Shown here one piece after another: positions 29,156 through 38,787 of a stretch of 64,000 nt of DNA; the first letter of the stretch is position 1, and every line of letters starts with the position of its first letter. The position numbers were made by a program, and so were the translations under genes. Under the pieces are notes generated by a model. It did not search any database, had not been told where the DNA came from, and worked only from the letters and a program-made list of their open reading frames with translations. The stretch spans positions 1 to 64,000 of the forward strand of contig SUUG01000011.1 in NCBI GenBank assembly GCA_015062655.1, written 5' to 3'. Origin of the DNA: Coriobacteriaceae bacterium. GTDB lineage: Bacteria; Actinomycetota; Coriobacteriia; Coriobacteriales; Coriobacteriaceae.

Positions 29156-30604
29156 TTGAATCCCACCCCTATCGATAGGATCCGCGCCCTGCGCGACGCC
29201 CGTGCGCAGGCGCGCGCCCGTGCCGCGGGCACAGGGCGGCGCTGGCGCCGCGCGGGCTCCCCCTCGGCCCTCTCGCGCCTCGTCAACGCCTGGTGGACCC
29301 GCCTGCTCCAGTCCGTGTACCACGGCTCGCTCTCGGCGCAGGAGGCCGAGTACACCGAGCATGAGACGCGCCGCGACTACCTGTGGAACACCGCCGGGAC
29401 CGCCGTCTGGGGGTTCAGCTTCCCGCTGCTGACCATCGTCGCCACCCAGCTCGTGGGCGTCGAGCAGGCCGGCATGTTCTCCATGGCCTTCGTCACGGGC
29501 ACCCTGCTCATGATCGCGGCGGGCTACGGCGTGCGCACCTATCAGGTCTCCGACCTCGACGAGCGCGCCTCCTTCGCCTCCTACCAGGTCAACCGCCTCG
29601 TCACGGGCGTGGCGGCCCTCCTGATCGGCATCCTCTACTGCGCCTGGCGCGGGTACGACGCCGCCATGTGGGCCATCTGCATCGGCGTCTACGCCTACAA
29701 GGTCGTCGACGGCGCGGCCGACGTCTTCGAGGGACGCCTGCAGCAGGCCGACAAGCTCTACCTCGCCGGCGTGAGCCAGACCATCCGCTCGGCGGCCGTC
29801 GTGGCGGCCTTCTCAGTTTTGCTCTTCATAACCAGGAGCCTGCCTGTGGCCTCGATCGGGATGGCCGTCGTCGCCGTCGCCTCGCTCGTGGTGATCACGC
29901 TGCCGCTCGCCCACTTCGAGACCGAGCGCTCCCGCGCGGCGAGCCTCGCGGAGGTGACGGGGCTCCTGCGCCAGTGCGCCCCGCTCGCCGCGGCGCTGCT
30001 GCTCTTCAACCTCATCGAATCGATGCCGAAGTTCGTGATGGAGGGCGCGCTGGCCTACGACAACCAGCTCTACTTCAACGCGCTCTACTTCCCCGCCCAA
30101 GGGATCCTCCTCGCGGGCGGCTTCATCTACAAGCCGCAGCTCCTGCGCTTGGCGAGCATCTGGGGCAACCCGCGCCGGCGCCGTCGCTTCGACCTGATCG
30201 TCGTCGCCATGCTCGGCGTGATCGTGCTTTTCACCGGCGCGGTGGCCCTCATGATGGCGAGCGTCGGCATCCCGGCGATGAGCTTCATGTACGGCCTCGA
30301 TTTCGAGCGGTACCGAGGCCTCGCCCTGCTGATGGTCGCCGCCGGCGGCATCACGGCGGCGATCGACTTCCTCTACGCGATCGTCACGGTGCTGCGGCGG
30401 GCCGGCGACGTGATGAAGCTCTACCTCGTCGCGTTCGCGGCGTCCATCGCCGCGCCGCTTGCGCTCGTGAACCTCATGGGGCTTACCGGCGCGGTGGTCA
30501 GCTACCTGGCGACGATGGCGCTGCTGCTCGTCTTGCTGCTCATCGAGTACGTGCGGATCCGGCAGGCGATCACCCGCGAGCGGAACCCCTTCGGCCCGCG
30601 CTGA
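29156..30604 (+). CDS. Polysaccharide flippase-like multi-TM protein
   Basis: About 12 TM segments; WNTAGTAVWGFSFPLLTIVATQLVGVEQAGMFSMAFVTGTL resembles a Wzx-type N-terminus. Confidence 0.75.
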   Translation: MNPTPIDRIRALRDARAQARARAAGTGRRWRRAGSPSALSRLVNAWWTRLLQSVYHGSLSAQEAEYTEHETRRDYLWNTAGTAVWGFSFPLLTIVATQLVGVEQAGMFSMAFVTGTLLMIAAGYGVRTYQVSDLDERASFASYQVNRLVTGVAALLIGILYCAWRGYDAAMWAICIGVYAYKVVDGAADVFEGRLQQADKLYLAGVSQTIRSAAVVAAFSVLLFITRSLPVASIGMAVVAVASLVVITLPLAHFETERSRAASLAEVTGLLRQCAPLAAALLLFNLIESMPKFVMEGALAYDNQLYFNALYFPAQGILLAGGFIYKPQLLRLASIWGNPRRRRRFDLIVVAMLGVIVLFTGAVALMMASVGIPAMSFMYGLDFERYRGLALLMVAAGGITAAIDFLYAIVTVLRRAGDVMKLYLVAFAASIAAPLALVNLMGLTGAVVSYLATMALLLVLLLIEYVRIRQAITRERNPFGPR

Positions 30605-30733
30605 GGGCGGCCGGGGCCGACGGGGCGGCGGGGCCGGCGCAAGCATGGACCGGAGTCCCGAAGAGCGCGGCGGGGCCGCACGAGCCTCAATCGAAGCAGC
30701 TGGGAACACCGCGGGTCCAAGGCGGCGGGCGCC

Positions 30734-31609
30734 CTACTCGCCCTCGGCGACGGGCGCGTACCAGACCCGGTGGTCCTCGAGCCGCATGACGGCGACCTGC
30801 CCGTGGGGAGAGCCCCCGGCGGCGGAGGCGTCGATGTCGATGCGGTCGGCCACACCGCCTGTGTCCTGGCAGGCGCCGACCTCCACCACGCGGGCCCGGC
30901 CCGACCGGTCGAGCACGGGGCCGCCCATCAGCTGCGCGAAGCCGCCGAGCACCGCGCTCGGCGTGTGGCCCGCCACCACGACCGGCCCGCGGCCGCGCGC
31001 GTCAACGAGGCCGGTCGGCGCACCCCAGAAGCGCTCGCGGATCCACAGCAGGTCCTCGGTGGCCTGCGCCTCCATCATCGGCCGCAGGCGCTCCACGCCC
31101 AAGCGCGCCGCAGCGCCAGGCGCCTCGAGCGCCATGCCAGATCCTGCGAGGTGCGCGCGGGCGGCAGCCGCGTCGATGCCCGCATGGGCGAGCAGGTAGA
31201 CGCGGCGGTCCCCCGCCTTGGCGCGGGAGGCGTAGAACTCGTCTACCACCGAGACGATGTCGAACAAGGGCAGGTTGGACGCCCAGTCCACAAGCTCGGC
31301 CGCCTGCTCGCGGGGTAGGCGATCGAGCTGCGCCAGCGTTGCCCAGCCCCCGTTGATGTCCCAGTTCCCCTGCACGGAGGCATCGCCGGTGAGAAGCGCG
31401 CCGAGCATCATGTGCTCGTGGTTGCCCATGAGCACCCGAACGTTCGGGAGGCCGCGCACGAGGTTCACCACGCCCACCGGGTCGGGGCCGCGGTCGATCA
31501 TGTCCCCCATGACGACGACGGTGTCCGCCGACCCCGGACCCGCCGCCTCGAGTGCGGCGTCGAGGGCCCGCACGTGCCCGTGGGCATCGGACGTGACGTA
31601 GGTTGCCAT
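30734..31609 (-). CDS. Metallophosphoesterase, PPP/bis(5'-nucleosyl)-tetraphosphatase-like
   Basis: MATYVTSDAHGH, VVMGDMIDRGPDPVGVVNLV, LMGNHEHMML, VVAGHTPS. Confidence 0.9.
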   Translation of the reverse strand: MATYVTSDAHGHVRALDAALEAAGPGSADTVVVMGDMIDRGPDPVGVVNLVRGLPNVRVLMGNHEHMMLGALLTGDASVQGNWDINGGWATLAQLDRLPREQAAELVDWASNLPLFDIVSVVDEFYASRAKAGDRRVYLLAHAGIDAAAARAHLAGSGMALEAPGAAARLGVERLRPMMEAQATEDLLWIRERFWGAPTGLVDARGRGPVVVAGHTPSAVLGGFAQLMGGPVLDRSGRARVVEVGACQDTGGVADRIDIDASAAGGSPHGQVAVMRLEDHRVWYAPVAEGE

Positions 31610-31784
31610 GGCACCTCCCTGTGAAACCGCTCGGATGCAAACCTTCAAGTTCAACTTTCAGTTGAGAGTTTACCCCTTCGCCCCCGCGCGTGCCGAACAG
31701 AGCGCATCGGGCACATCACGCACACGGGCTGCCGTCGCGGGGGCGTACAATAGGGCCGGACATGCCACCGTCAGAAAGGCCACC

Positions 31785-32588
31785 ATGCACAAGGAACTCG
31801 CCCTCATCGGCTGCGGCGCCATGGGCACGGCCATCGTGTCGGGTATCCTCGGCGCGGGTCTGCTCCCGCCCGAGGCCGTCACCGTCTCGACCCACTCCCC
31901 CGTCTCGGCCGCGCGCCTCGCCGACGAGCTCGGCTGCCCCGCGACGGCCGACAACACCGAGGCGGCCCGCGGGGCGAAGATCGTCTTCCTCGCCGTGAAG
32001 CCGCCGCTCATCCCCGAGGTCGCCGCAGAGATCGCGCCCGTCCTCGCACCGGACGCGGTGGTCGTCTCCGTGGCCGCCGGCGTCACGCTCGAGCGCCTGG
32101 AGGAGCTCCTCGGCTCCGAGTGCAAGATCGCCCGCGTGATGCCGAACCTGCCGGCGATGGTGGGGGCCGGCATGAGCGCCCTGTCGCCCAACCGGCAGAT
32201 GGACACCGAGGAGGTCGACCGGGTCAAGCGCCTTCTCGAGGGCTTCGGCAAGGCCGAGGTCGTTCCCGAGGGCCAGATGGACGCCGTCGTGGCCGTCTCG
32301 GGATCCGGCCCCGCCTACGTCTGCCTGTTCATCGAAGCCCTCGCCGACGCCGGTGTCGCCGAGGGGATGCCGCGCGGCTCGGCCTACACCTTCGCCGAGC
32401 AGACCGTCCTCGGCACGGCCGCCTACCTGATGGAGACCGGCGTCCATCCCGCCGTGCTCAAGGACCGCGTCTGCTCGCCGTCAGGCACCACGATCGCCGC
32501 CGTCGCCGCCCTTGAGGAGCGGGGCCTGCGCTCGGCCGTGATCGAGGCCGCGCGCGCCTGCGCCCGCAGGAACCGCGAGCTCGGCTGA
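31785..32588 (+). CDS. proC: Pyrroline-5-carboxylate reductase
   Basis: ALIGCGAMGTAIVSGIL, ARVMPNLPAMVGAGMSAL, VSGSGPAYVCLFIEAL, VCSPSGTTIAA. Confidence 0.94.
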   Translation: MHKELALIGCGAMGTAIVSGILGAGLLPPEAVTVSTHSPVSAARLADELGCPATADNTEAARGAKIVFLAVKPPLIPEVAAEIAPVLAPDAVVVSVAAGVTLERLEELLGSECKIARVMPNLPAMVGAGMSALSPNRQMDTEEVDRVKRLLEGFGKAEVVPEGQMDAVVAVSGSGPAYVCLFIEALADAGVAEGMPRGSAYTFAEQTVLGTAAYLMETGVHPAVLKDRVCSPSGTTIAAVAALEERGLRSAVIEAARACARRNRELG

Positions 32589-32709
32589 GGGCGGCCTGCG
32601 CCCGCGGGCCGGGCGCGCCCGGGCACGGATTGCGCTCGGCTCCCGTCGCGCCGCACTCCACGCCCCGCACCGCGCAGCGCCGTCCGCCCCACACCGCCCC
32701 GCCATGAGA

Positions 32710-32745
32710 ACGGGCCGCCGCATCCCACACGATGCGGCGGCCCGT
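32710..32745. terminator. Hairpin ACGGGCCGCCGCAT...ATGCGGCGGCCCGT between proC and serA
   Basis: Perfect 14-bp stem. Confidence 0.7.
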
Positions 32746-32772
32746 CGTCGTTCAACCGAGATGGACGGCGGC

Positions 32773-33936
32773 CTACTTGATCACCCGCACGCGGTAGATC
32801 GCCGGGATCTGCTTCAGGGCCTCGATCGTCGAATCGTCGAGGTGCTCGTCGGTGTCGAACATCGTGTAGGCGTTCTCCCCCGCGCTCTCGTTCATCATGC
32901 GCTGGACGTTCGCGTTGTCCTTGGCGAGGATGGCCGTGATCTGGCCGATCATGTTCGGGACGTTCGCGTGCAGGCAGGCGATGCGGCTCGCCGCGCGGGC
33001 CTTGCCCATCGAGCAGGCCGGGTAGTTCACCGAGTGCGCGATATTGCCGTTCTCAAGGTAGTCCTTGAGCTCGGAGATCGCCATGTCGGCGCAGTTCGCC
33101 TCGGCTTCGGCCGTGCCCGCGCCCGAGTGCGTCGTGATGAAGGTGCGGGGCATCTTGACCGTGGCGGGCGTGGCGAAGTCGCAGGCGAACCAGGACAGCG
33201 CGCCGGATTCGAGCGCGGCGGCGACGGCCTCCTCGTCGATGATCGTCTCGCGCGCGAAGTTGATGAGGACGGCCTCAGGCGCGAGGAGGGCGAGCTGCTC
33301 GGTCGAGATCATACGGCGCGTGTCGGCTTTCGAGGGCACGTGCAGTGTGAGGTAGTCGCAGTCGCGGCAGAGGTCCTCGAGGGTGCCCACGCGCTGGACC
33401 TGCTGCGAGAGGGCCCAGGCGTGCTCGATCGAGATGAACGGGTCGTAGCCGTACACGTCCATCCCCAGATCGACGAGGGCGTTCGCCACCTTGGACCCCA
33501 CGTTGCCGAGGCCCACCACGCCCACGCGCTTGCCGCGGAGCTCGCGGCCGACGAAGGCCTTCTTCGCCTTCTCGGCGGCCGTCAAGATGTCAGGATCGGA
33601 CTCGTTCGCGCGGACCCACTCCATCGACTGCACCACGCCGCGGCTCGAAAGGATCATCATCGCGATGACGAGCTCCTTCACCGCGTTCGAGTTCGCGCCC
33701 GGCGAGTTGAAGACCACGACGCCGCGGCGGGCGTACTCCTCGACGGGGATGTTGTTCACGCCGGCGCCGCAGCGCGCGATGGCGCGGATTGACTCGGGCA
33801 GCTCATAGCCATGCAGGTCCGTCGAGCGCATGAGGATGGCGTCGGCCTCCTCGGCGCGGTCCACGAAATCGTAGCCCTCACCGAACTCGACCTCGCCGTC
33901 CTTGGTGATGTCGTCGATCGTCTTGATATAGCGCAT
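32773..33936 (-). CDS. serA: D-3-phosphoglycerate dehydrogenase family
   Basis: RCGAGVNNIPVEEYARRGVVVFNSPGANSNAVKE, VGVVGLGNVGSKVANAL, C-terminal ACT-like region. Confidence 0.85.
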   Translation of the reverse strand: MRYIKTIDDITKDGEVEFGEGYDFVDRAEEADAILMRSTDLHGYELPESIRAIARCGAGVNNIPVEEYARRGVVVFNSPGANSNAVKELVIAMMILSSRGVVQSMEWVRANESDPDILTAAEKAKKAFVGRELRGKRVGVVGLGNVGSKVANALVDLGMDVYGYDPFISIEHAWALSQQVQRVGTLEDLCRDCDYLTLHVPSKADTRRMISTEQLALLAPEAVLINFARETIIDEEAVAAALESGALSWFACDFATPATVKMPRTFITTHSGAGTAEAEANCADMAISELKDYLENGNIAHSVNYPACSMGKARAASRIACLHANVPNMIGQITAILAKDNANVQRMMNESAGENAYTMFDTDEHLDDSTIEALKQIPAIYRVRVIK

Positions 33937-34063
33937 GGGTGGTCCTTTCTTCTTGCGCGGGCGCGCCATGGGGGCGTCCGCGCAAGCGCAGGCGGCCGCG
34001 GGCCGAGGCCTGGCCCCAGGGCCGCGAAGGGGTTGAGACGTGCGGGGGCCCGCCCGAGGCGGG

Positions 34064-35173
34064 CTAGAGAGATCGCCCGGTGTGCGCGGCCTCGAAGGAT
34101 GCGAGATAGCTCACGAGCGCGTCGACGCTCTCGCGCTCCACGGCGTTGTAGAGGCTCGCGCGCATGCCGCCCACGAGCCGATGGCCCTTGATGCCGGTGA
34201 TGCCGTGCTCGGCGGCACCGGCGATGAGGGCGGCATCGAGCTCGGGGCTCGGCGTGCGGAAGGTGACGTTTGAGATCGAGCGACTCCCCCGCTCGGCGGT
34301 GCCGTGGAAGAGCTCCGAGGCATCGAGGAAGTCATAGAGGCGGTGCGCCTTCTCGCGGTTGCGCTCCTCCATGGCGGTGAGGCCGCCCGTGCGCTCGATC
34401 CACCGAAAGACCTTGCCGGTGAGGTAGATGCCGAAGGTGTTGGGCGTGTTGTACATCGAGCCGGCGTCGGCCTGGGTGCGGTAGCTGAGGTAGGAGGGGC
34501 AGACGTCCGCGCAGGCCGGGCCCTCGGCGATGAGGTCGTCGCGGACGATGACGACGGTCACGCCCGCGGGGCCGGCGTTCTTCTGCGCCCCGGCGTAGAT
34601 GAGGCCGTAGCGCTCGACCTCGAGCGGGAACGAGAGGAAGCAGCTGGAGACGTCGGCGACAAGCGGGGTGTCCCCCGTCTCGGGGAGCTCCCAGCAGGTG
34701 GTGCCGAAGATGGTGTTGTTCTGGCAGATGTGGATGTAGTCGAGGTCGCCCGCCGCAGCCGCGGCGCTGACCGGGGAGAGGTCGGGGATGCGGTCGAAGC
34801 CCGTGGGCGCGCTCGTGGCGAGGACCTCGGCCTCGCCGTATCGCTGCGCCTCCTGCCAGGCCTTCTTGGAGAAATTGCCCGAGACCACGTAGCCCGCTCG
34901 GCCGCGGCGCATGAGGTTCAAGGGCACGGCGGCGAACTGCAGGGTGGCCCCGCCCTGGAGGAACAGGATGCGGTAGGTGTCGGGGATGGAGAGGACGCGG
35001 CGAAGCGTCGCCTCGGCGTCGTCGATGATGGCCTGGTAGGCCCCGCTTCGATGGCTCATCTCGAGCACCGACATGCCCGAACCGGCGTAATCCAGGAACT
35101 CGGCCTGCACCTCGGTGAGGACCTCGAGGGGAAGCGCTGCCGGGCCGGCTGAGAAGTTATGAACGCGGGCCAT
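34064..35173 (-). CDS. serC: Phosphoserine aminotransferase
   Basis: VHNFSAGPAALPLEVL, YIHICQNNTIFGT, YAGAQKNAGPAGVTVVIVRDDL, GGMRASLYNAV. Confidence 0.95.
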   Translation of the reverse strand: MARVHNFSAGPAALPLEVLTEVQAEFLDYAGSGMSVLEMSHRSGAYQAIIDDAEATLRRVLSIPDTYRILFLQGGATLQFAAVPLNLMRRGRAGYVVSGNFSKKAWQEAQRYGEAEVLATSAPTGFDRIPDLSPVSAAAAAGDLDYIHICQNNTIFGTTCWELPETGDTPLVADVSSCFLSFPLEVERYGLIYAGAQKNAGPAGVTVVIVRDDLIAEGPACADVCPSYLSYRTQADAGSMYNTPNTFGIYLTGKVFRWIERTGGLTAMEERNREKAHRLYDFLDASELFHGTAERGSRSISNVTFRTPSPELDAALIAGAAEHGITGIKGHRLVGGMRASLYNAVERESVDALVSYLASFEAAHTGRSL

Positions 35174-35383
35174 GCCATCCTCCGAACTGAACCTTTCAAT
35201 TGAACAGCTCAGAAGCCTAGCACCGTCGCGGGATGCTAGGCTAGGGCGCCGAGGTGGTTTCATCCGGTGGAAACGTGGGGTGTGATCCGAGGTTGGTGTC
35301 CGCAGCGGTGGCCCGCGTCGGCGCCTGCCGGAAGGTGCGGCGGGCGTCGCCCGCCGCACTGCGGCACCGCACCGCGGTGCTCC

Positions 35384-35600
35384 GCATCGGCTTCGGACGA
35401 AACGCGAGGACCATGCAGCAGTCTCGGGACATTCGTGTGGGGCGGCGCGTCGGCTTCAGGCCAAACGCGAAGGCCGCGCAGCCGTTTCGGGCGATCCGGG
35501 GCGGAGCTCCGCAGCAGCTTCAGGCGCTTCGCACGAGGCCCCGCATCGGTTTTGGGCGAATCGCAGGATGCAGCGTCGGCTTCAGGCGATTCGCGGCAAA
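35384..35600. repeat. Degenerate tandem repeat, 7 copies of about 31-32 bp
   Basis: Copies start near 35384, 35415, 35447, 35478, 35511, 35543, 35573; core GC(A/G)TCGGCTTCRGGCGAAACGC. Confidence 0.65.
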
Positions 35601-35826
35601 ACTGACGTCACTTGTACCAGTTTGACGCGGACGCCGACAAACCTCACGCCACTTGTACCAGTTTTGAGCGCAGTCCCGAGTAGACGCCGAACAAGCAACT
35701 CTCTGAGCAGGGAAAACGCTGTGCCCGTAGTCCCGTCTACTCGGCGTATCCGTAAAAACTGGTACAAGTGGCGTGAGGTTTGCGGACGACCCCGGAAAAC
35801 TGGTACAAGTGACGCAAGGTTTGCAG
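35598..35826. repeat. Family-4 four-armed palindromic element, copy 1
   Basis: CACTTGTACCAGTTT at about 35609 and 35650; AAAACTGGTACAAGTG at about 35756 and 35797; core stem CCGAGTAGACG/CGTCTACTCGG. Confidence 0.85.
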
Positions 35827-36030
35827 CTTATCCCGGGAAAGCGCAGCGGAACGGTCGCGGGCCGGCACCGCGGCCGAGAAACCGGCCACATCCAGGAGCA
35901 AAAAGGCCCGATAAGCCCCGCTACGGCCGCCCGCGCCCTGAACCCGAGCCTCATCGCTGGCAAAAGCTCAAGACCGGCACCCAAGAACCCGCGGCGAGCG
36001 CCGGGGCCGACGGTGCCCCGCAATGGGTAC

Positions 36031-36150
36031 TCACTGCGCGACCGCAAACGCCGTGGCGAGGTCGCCCTCGTTGGTCACGGAGACGAGGACCTCGCGCACG
36101 CCCGCGGCGGCGAGCACCTCGGCCAGGCGAGCGCGAGGAAGGCCGAGGTC
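36031..36150 (-). pseudogene. C-terminal remnant, possibly holo-ACP synthase-like
   Basis: Frame ARLAEVLAAAGVREVLVSVTNEGDLATAFAVAQ* resembles the AcpS end; no N-terminal part. Confidence 0.35.
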
Positions 36151-36860
36151 CGCAGGGCCCGCGCGGCGGGAACGCGCCGCAGCGCCGGCACCGCCTGCCC
36201 GCCCGCGGCGGCCTCGTCGGCGCCATAGGGCAGCAGCCCCTTGTCCTCGGGGCGGCCGCGCACCACGAAGACCACGACGGGCAGCGCCACCATGAGGATG
36301 ATCAGGCCGTACACGAGATAGGCCGTGCGCCAACCCTCGGGTCCGCTCGCGATGAGCATAGACCCCACCGGGTTGAAGACGACCCCGCCGATACCTGTGA
36401 ACGCCATGCAGAGCCCCACGAAGAACCCCATGCGCTTCACGCACCAGGCGTTGATGAGCGTCGGCACCGCCAGGTAGAGCAGGGGCGCGATCCCGAGCCC
36501 CATCAGCGTGCCGACGATGTAGAACTGCCACACGGCGTCGAACAGCGAGAACGAGGCGAGACCGAGGCCGCAAAGCGCCGTCCCCGCCCCGAGGATTACG
36601 CGTATGTCCATCTTGGTCATGAGGCGCGCCGCCACGGGCAGCGAGGCCATCATGGCCGCGTTCGCGATGCTGAAGTACAGAGAGAACGCCGCCTTGGACA
36701 CGCCGAGGGCCCCGCTCACCGGGATGAAGAAGGTGTCCGCGCAGGAGTAGACGAGCGCGCACGGAACGCCCGTGGTCACGATGCCGGCGAACACGATCAG
36801 GTAGGCGTAATGAAAGCCGCCGTGCACGGGGAACGGAGTCGCGGTTTGAGTTGAAGCCAT
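36150..36860 (-). pseudogene. MFS transporter N-terminal half (oxalate/formate antiporter-like), truncated
   Basis: HYAYLIVFAGIVTTGVPCALVYSCADTFFIPV...VAARLMTKMDIRVILGAGTAL...; homology-like sequence ends near 36150, where frame and content change. Confidence 0.6.
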
Positions 36861-36887
36861 GCCGCGCCCCTACGCGATCTGGGCGAC

Positions 36888-37300
36888 GGCGCCAGGCATG
36901 TCGAAGCAGTCCCAGGAGGCGGCGCAGGTGTAGGTCATGACCTCCTCGGCCCCCGTGAGTGCGCGGATCGCACCACGGGCGAGGGCGTCCATCTCGAAGT
37001 CGCCGGCGTGGACCTTGACGGGCGCGATCCAACCCACGCGCGCTCACCGACGCCCAGCACGTGCGCTCCGAAGCTCGCGGCGATCCAGGAGCGCAGGGCG
37101 CCACCGGAGCGGGCGTCCCCGAGCGCGAAGCCGCCGCCGTGGAGCTCCACGACGAGCGGGCGCGGCATGGAGCCACGTCCCCGCAGCCCGGCCGGCCGCC
37201 GCGTCCGGCGCGAGCCAGGTCCCCGACAGCTCCCGTCCCTCAAGCGCACGGGCGCGGGCACGGCGGAGCTGCCCGAGGACCCTGAGCATCCGATCACAAC
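36888..37300 (-). pseudogene. Alpha/beta-hydrolase N-terminal remnant joined to an unidentified C-terminal fragment
   Basis: RPLVVELHGGGFALGDARSGGALRSWIAASFGAHVLGV in one frame; GWIAPVKVHAGDFEMDALARGAIRALTGAEEVMTYTCAASWDCFDMPGAVAQIA* in another. Confidence 0.5.
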
Positions 37301-37313
37301 CTGGCATCGGGGC

Positions 37314-37530
37314 CTACCGCGCGGCCAGGACGAGCATCGCGATGTTGCCCACGATCTCCTCGACGGTCGCGCCGCGTGAGGAGTCGGCCACCGGGCGCTT
37401 GAAGCCCGACAGCGTGTGCCCGTAGGCCGTGTCCGCCGCGAAGCGCTGGACGAGCTCGATCGCGATGTTGGCGGCGTTCAGATCGGGGGAGACGAGCACG
37501 TTGGCGTGGCCGATTTCGCCCGCGGCCACC
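37314..37530 (-). pseudogene. Phosphotransacetylase (PTA/PTB) C-terminal fragment
   Basis: GHANVLVSPDLNAANIAIELVQRFAADTAYGHTLSGFKRPVADSSRGATVEEIVGNIAMLVLAAR*. Confidence 0.7.
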
Positions 37531-37539
37531 TCCCCACCG

Positions 37540-38267
37540 AGCGGATCCGGCCGCTCGCCGACCGTCTGCACGCGCATATCCCCAACAGCATCTACGTGGT
37601 CGGCGAGGGCCGCGTCATCTTCCTCACGAGCAGGGACGACGCCTTCGAGGAGAGCGCCTGCGACCAGGAGGGGATCGCGGGCGCGGTCGCCGGGACGCCG
37701 ATCAGGGTCGGCATCTCGGGTGTGTTCACCGGGCTCGACGGCGTGAGGACCGCGATCGGTGAGGCCGTGCGCGCGATCGAGGTGGGCGGGCGCCTCACGG
37801 GCGGGCACGTCTGGGCCTACGCGCGCCCCCGCCTGGCCGACCTCGTCGACCGGGCGCTTTCCGAAAAGACCGCCACGAGCTACCTGTATCCGCCGCTCAT
37901 GCTCGTGATCGAGCACGATGCGGCCACGGGCAGCGCGCTCGCGCGGACGCTTCTCGCCCACCTGCGCGCCGGCGCCGATGCCGATGCGGCGGCGGAGGTG
38001 CCCTTCATCCACAAGAACACGCTCTACTACCGTCTCGAGCGGATCCGAGAGCTCATGGGCGGCGATTTCCGCGACGGCGAGACCGTGGCGCAGATCATGG
38101 TGAGCTTCACCGTGCTGCGCGCGCAGGGCAGACTCGATGCCGTGCTCGGGGATGCGGGCGCGCGGGGCGCGGGACGAGGGCGAGGGTGCTCGCTGGGCGC
38201 GAGGGACGCGGCGGGGGCGCGAGGCCGCGCTCGGGGCTCACCGCGAACAGGCGCCGGCGCCCGCTAG
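37540..38267 (+). pseudogene. PucR/CdaR-type regulator C-terminal fragment
   Basis: VPFIHKNTLYYRLERIRELMGGDFRDGETVAQIMVSFTVLR (PucR C-terminal HTH); N-terminus replaced by antisense pta fragment. Confidence 0.6.
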
Positions 38268-38410
38268 GCGCAGGGCCGTGCTCGGGACTCGCGGGGCACG
38301 TGACGCGGGGCAGCCGCGGAAGCAAGGCTCTTCGCTCGCAGACACGGACGCGAGGCTGATGCGGGGCAGCCGGAACGGCATGCGCCAGGATCGCATCGGC
38401 GCCTCGCGTT

Positions 38411-38575
38411 CACGTAGCGTTTTTCCAGAAGTGCATCGATTCACCGTCGAGTTCTTGCGAAAGTGCTCGATCCATGCACTTCCGCAAGAATAGTACACGT
38501 CCTGAACAGGAGCTTCTCTGTGCTTGTTTCCTTCTGCCGATTTCTGCGATGCACTTCCGCAAAAACGCTACCTGA
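38411..38575. repeat. Family-5 four-armed palindromic element
   Basis: Outer arms GTAGCGTTTTTCCAGAAGTGCATCGA / GCGATGCACTTCCGCAAAAACGCTAC; inner hairpin TTCTTGCGAAAGTGC/GCACTTCCGCAAGAA. Confidence 0.8.
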
Positions 38576-38787
38576 AAGGCGCCAAGCGCTGCAGATGTCC
38601 CGCGGATCACGGTCGCGCCGGCCGATTTCAGACCCCGGCACCCGACACGATGAGACGCGACCCACCGGCCCCCGCGGGAGAAGCGGCGCCGCGAGACGAT
38701 GCCGTTCAGCCCACACCCCATAGGCCCGCGCCGCAGCAACCCGCTCACCGCCGGCTCGTCCGCGCCGGCGCGCCGCCCGGAGCTCCC

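Noticed and set aside
29383-30789. 468-aa Arg-rich plus-strand ORF
   Set aside because: Out-of-frame reading of the flippase gene
31640-35210. Similar AACCTTTCAATTGAAC-like words upstream of proC/phosphoesterase and serC as a shared operator
   Set aside because: Only two short, imperfect matches; could be ordinary promoter elements
35384-35600. CRISPR-like or in-frame protein repeat
   Set aside because: Whole 31-32 bp period is repeat with no spacer; period is not a multiple of 3
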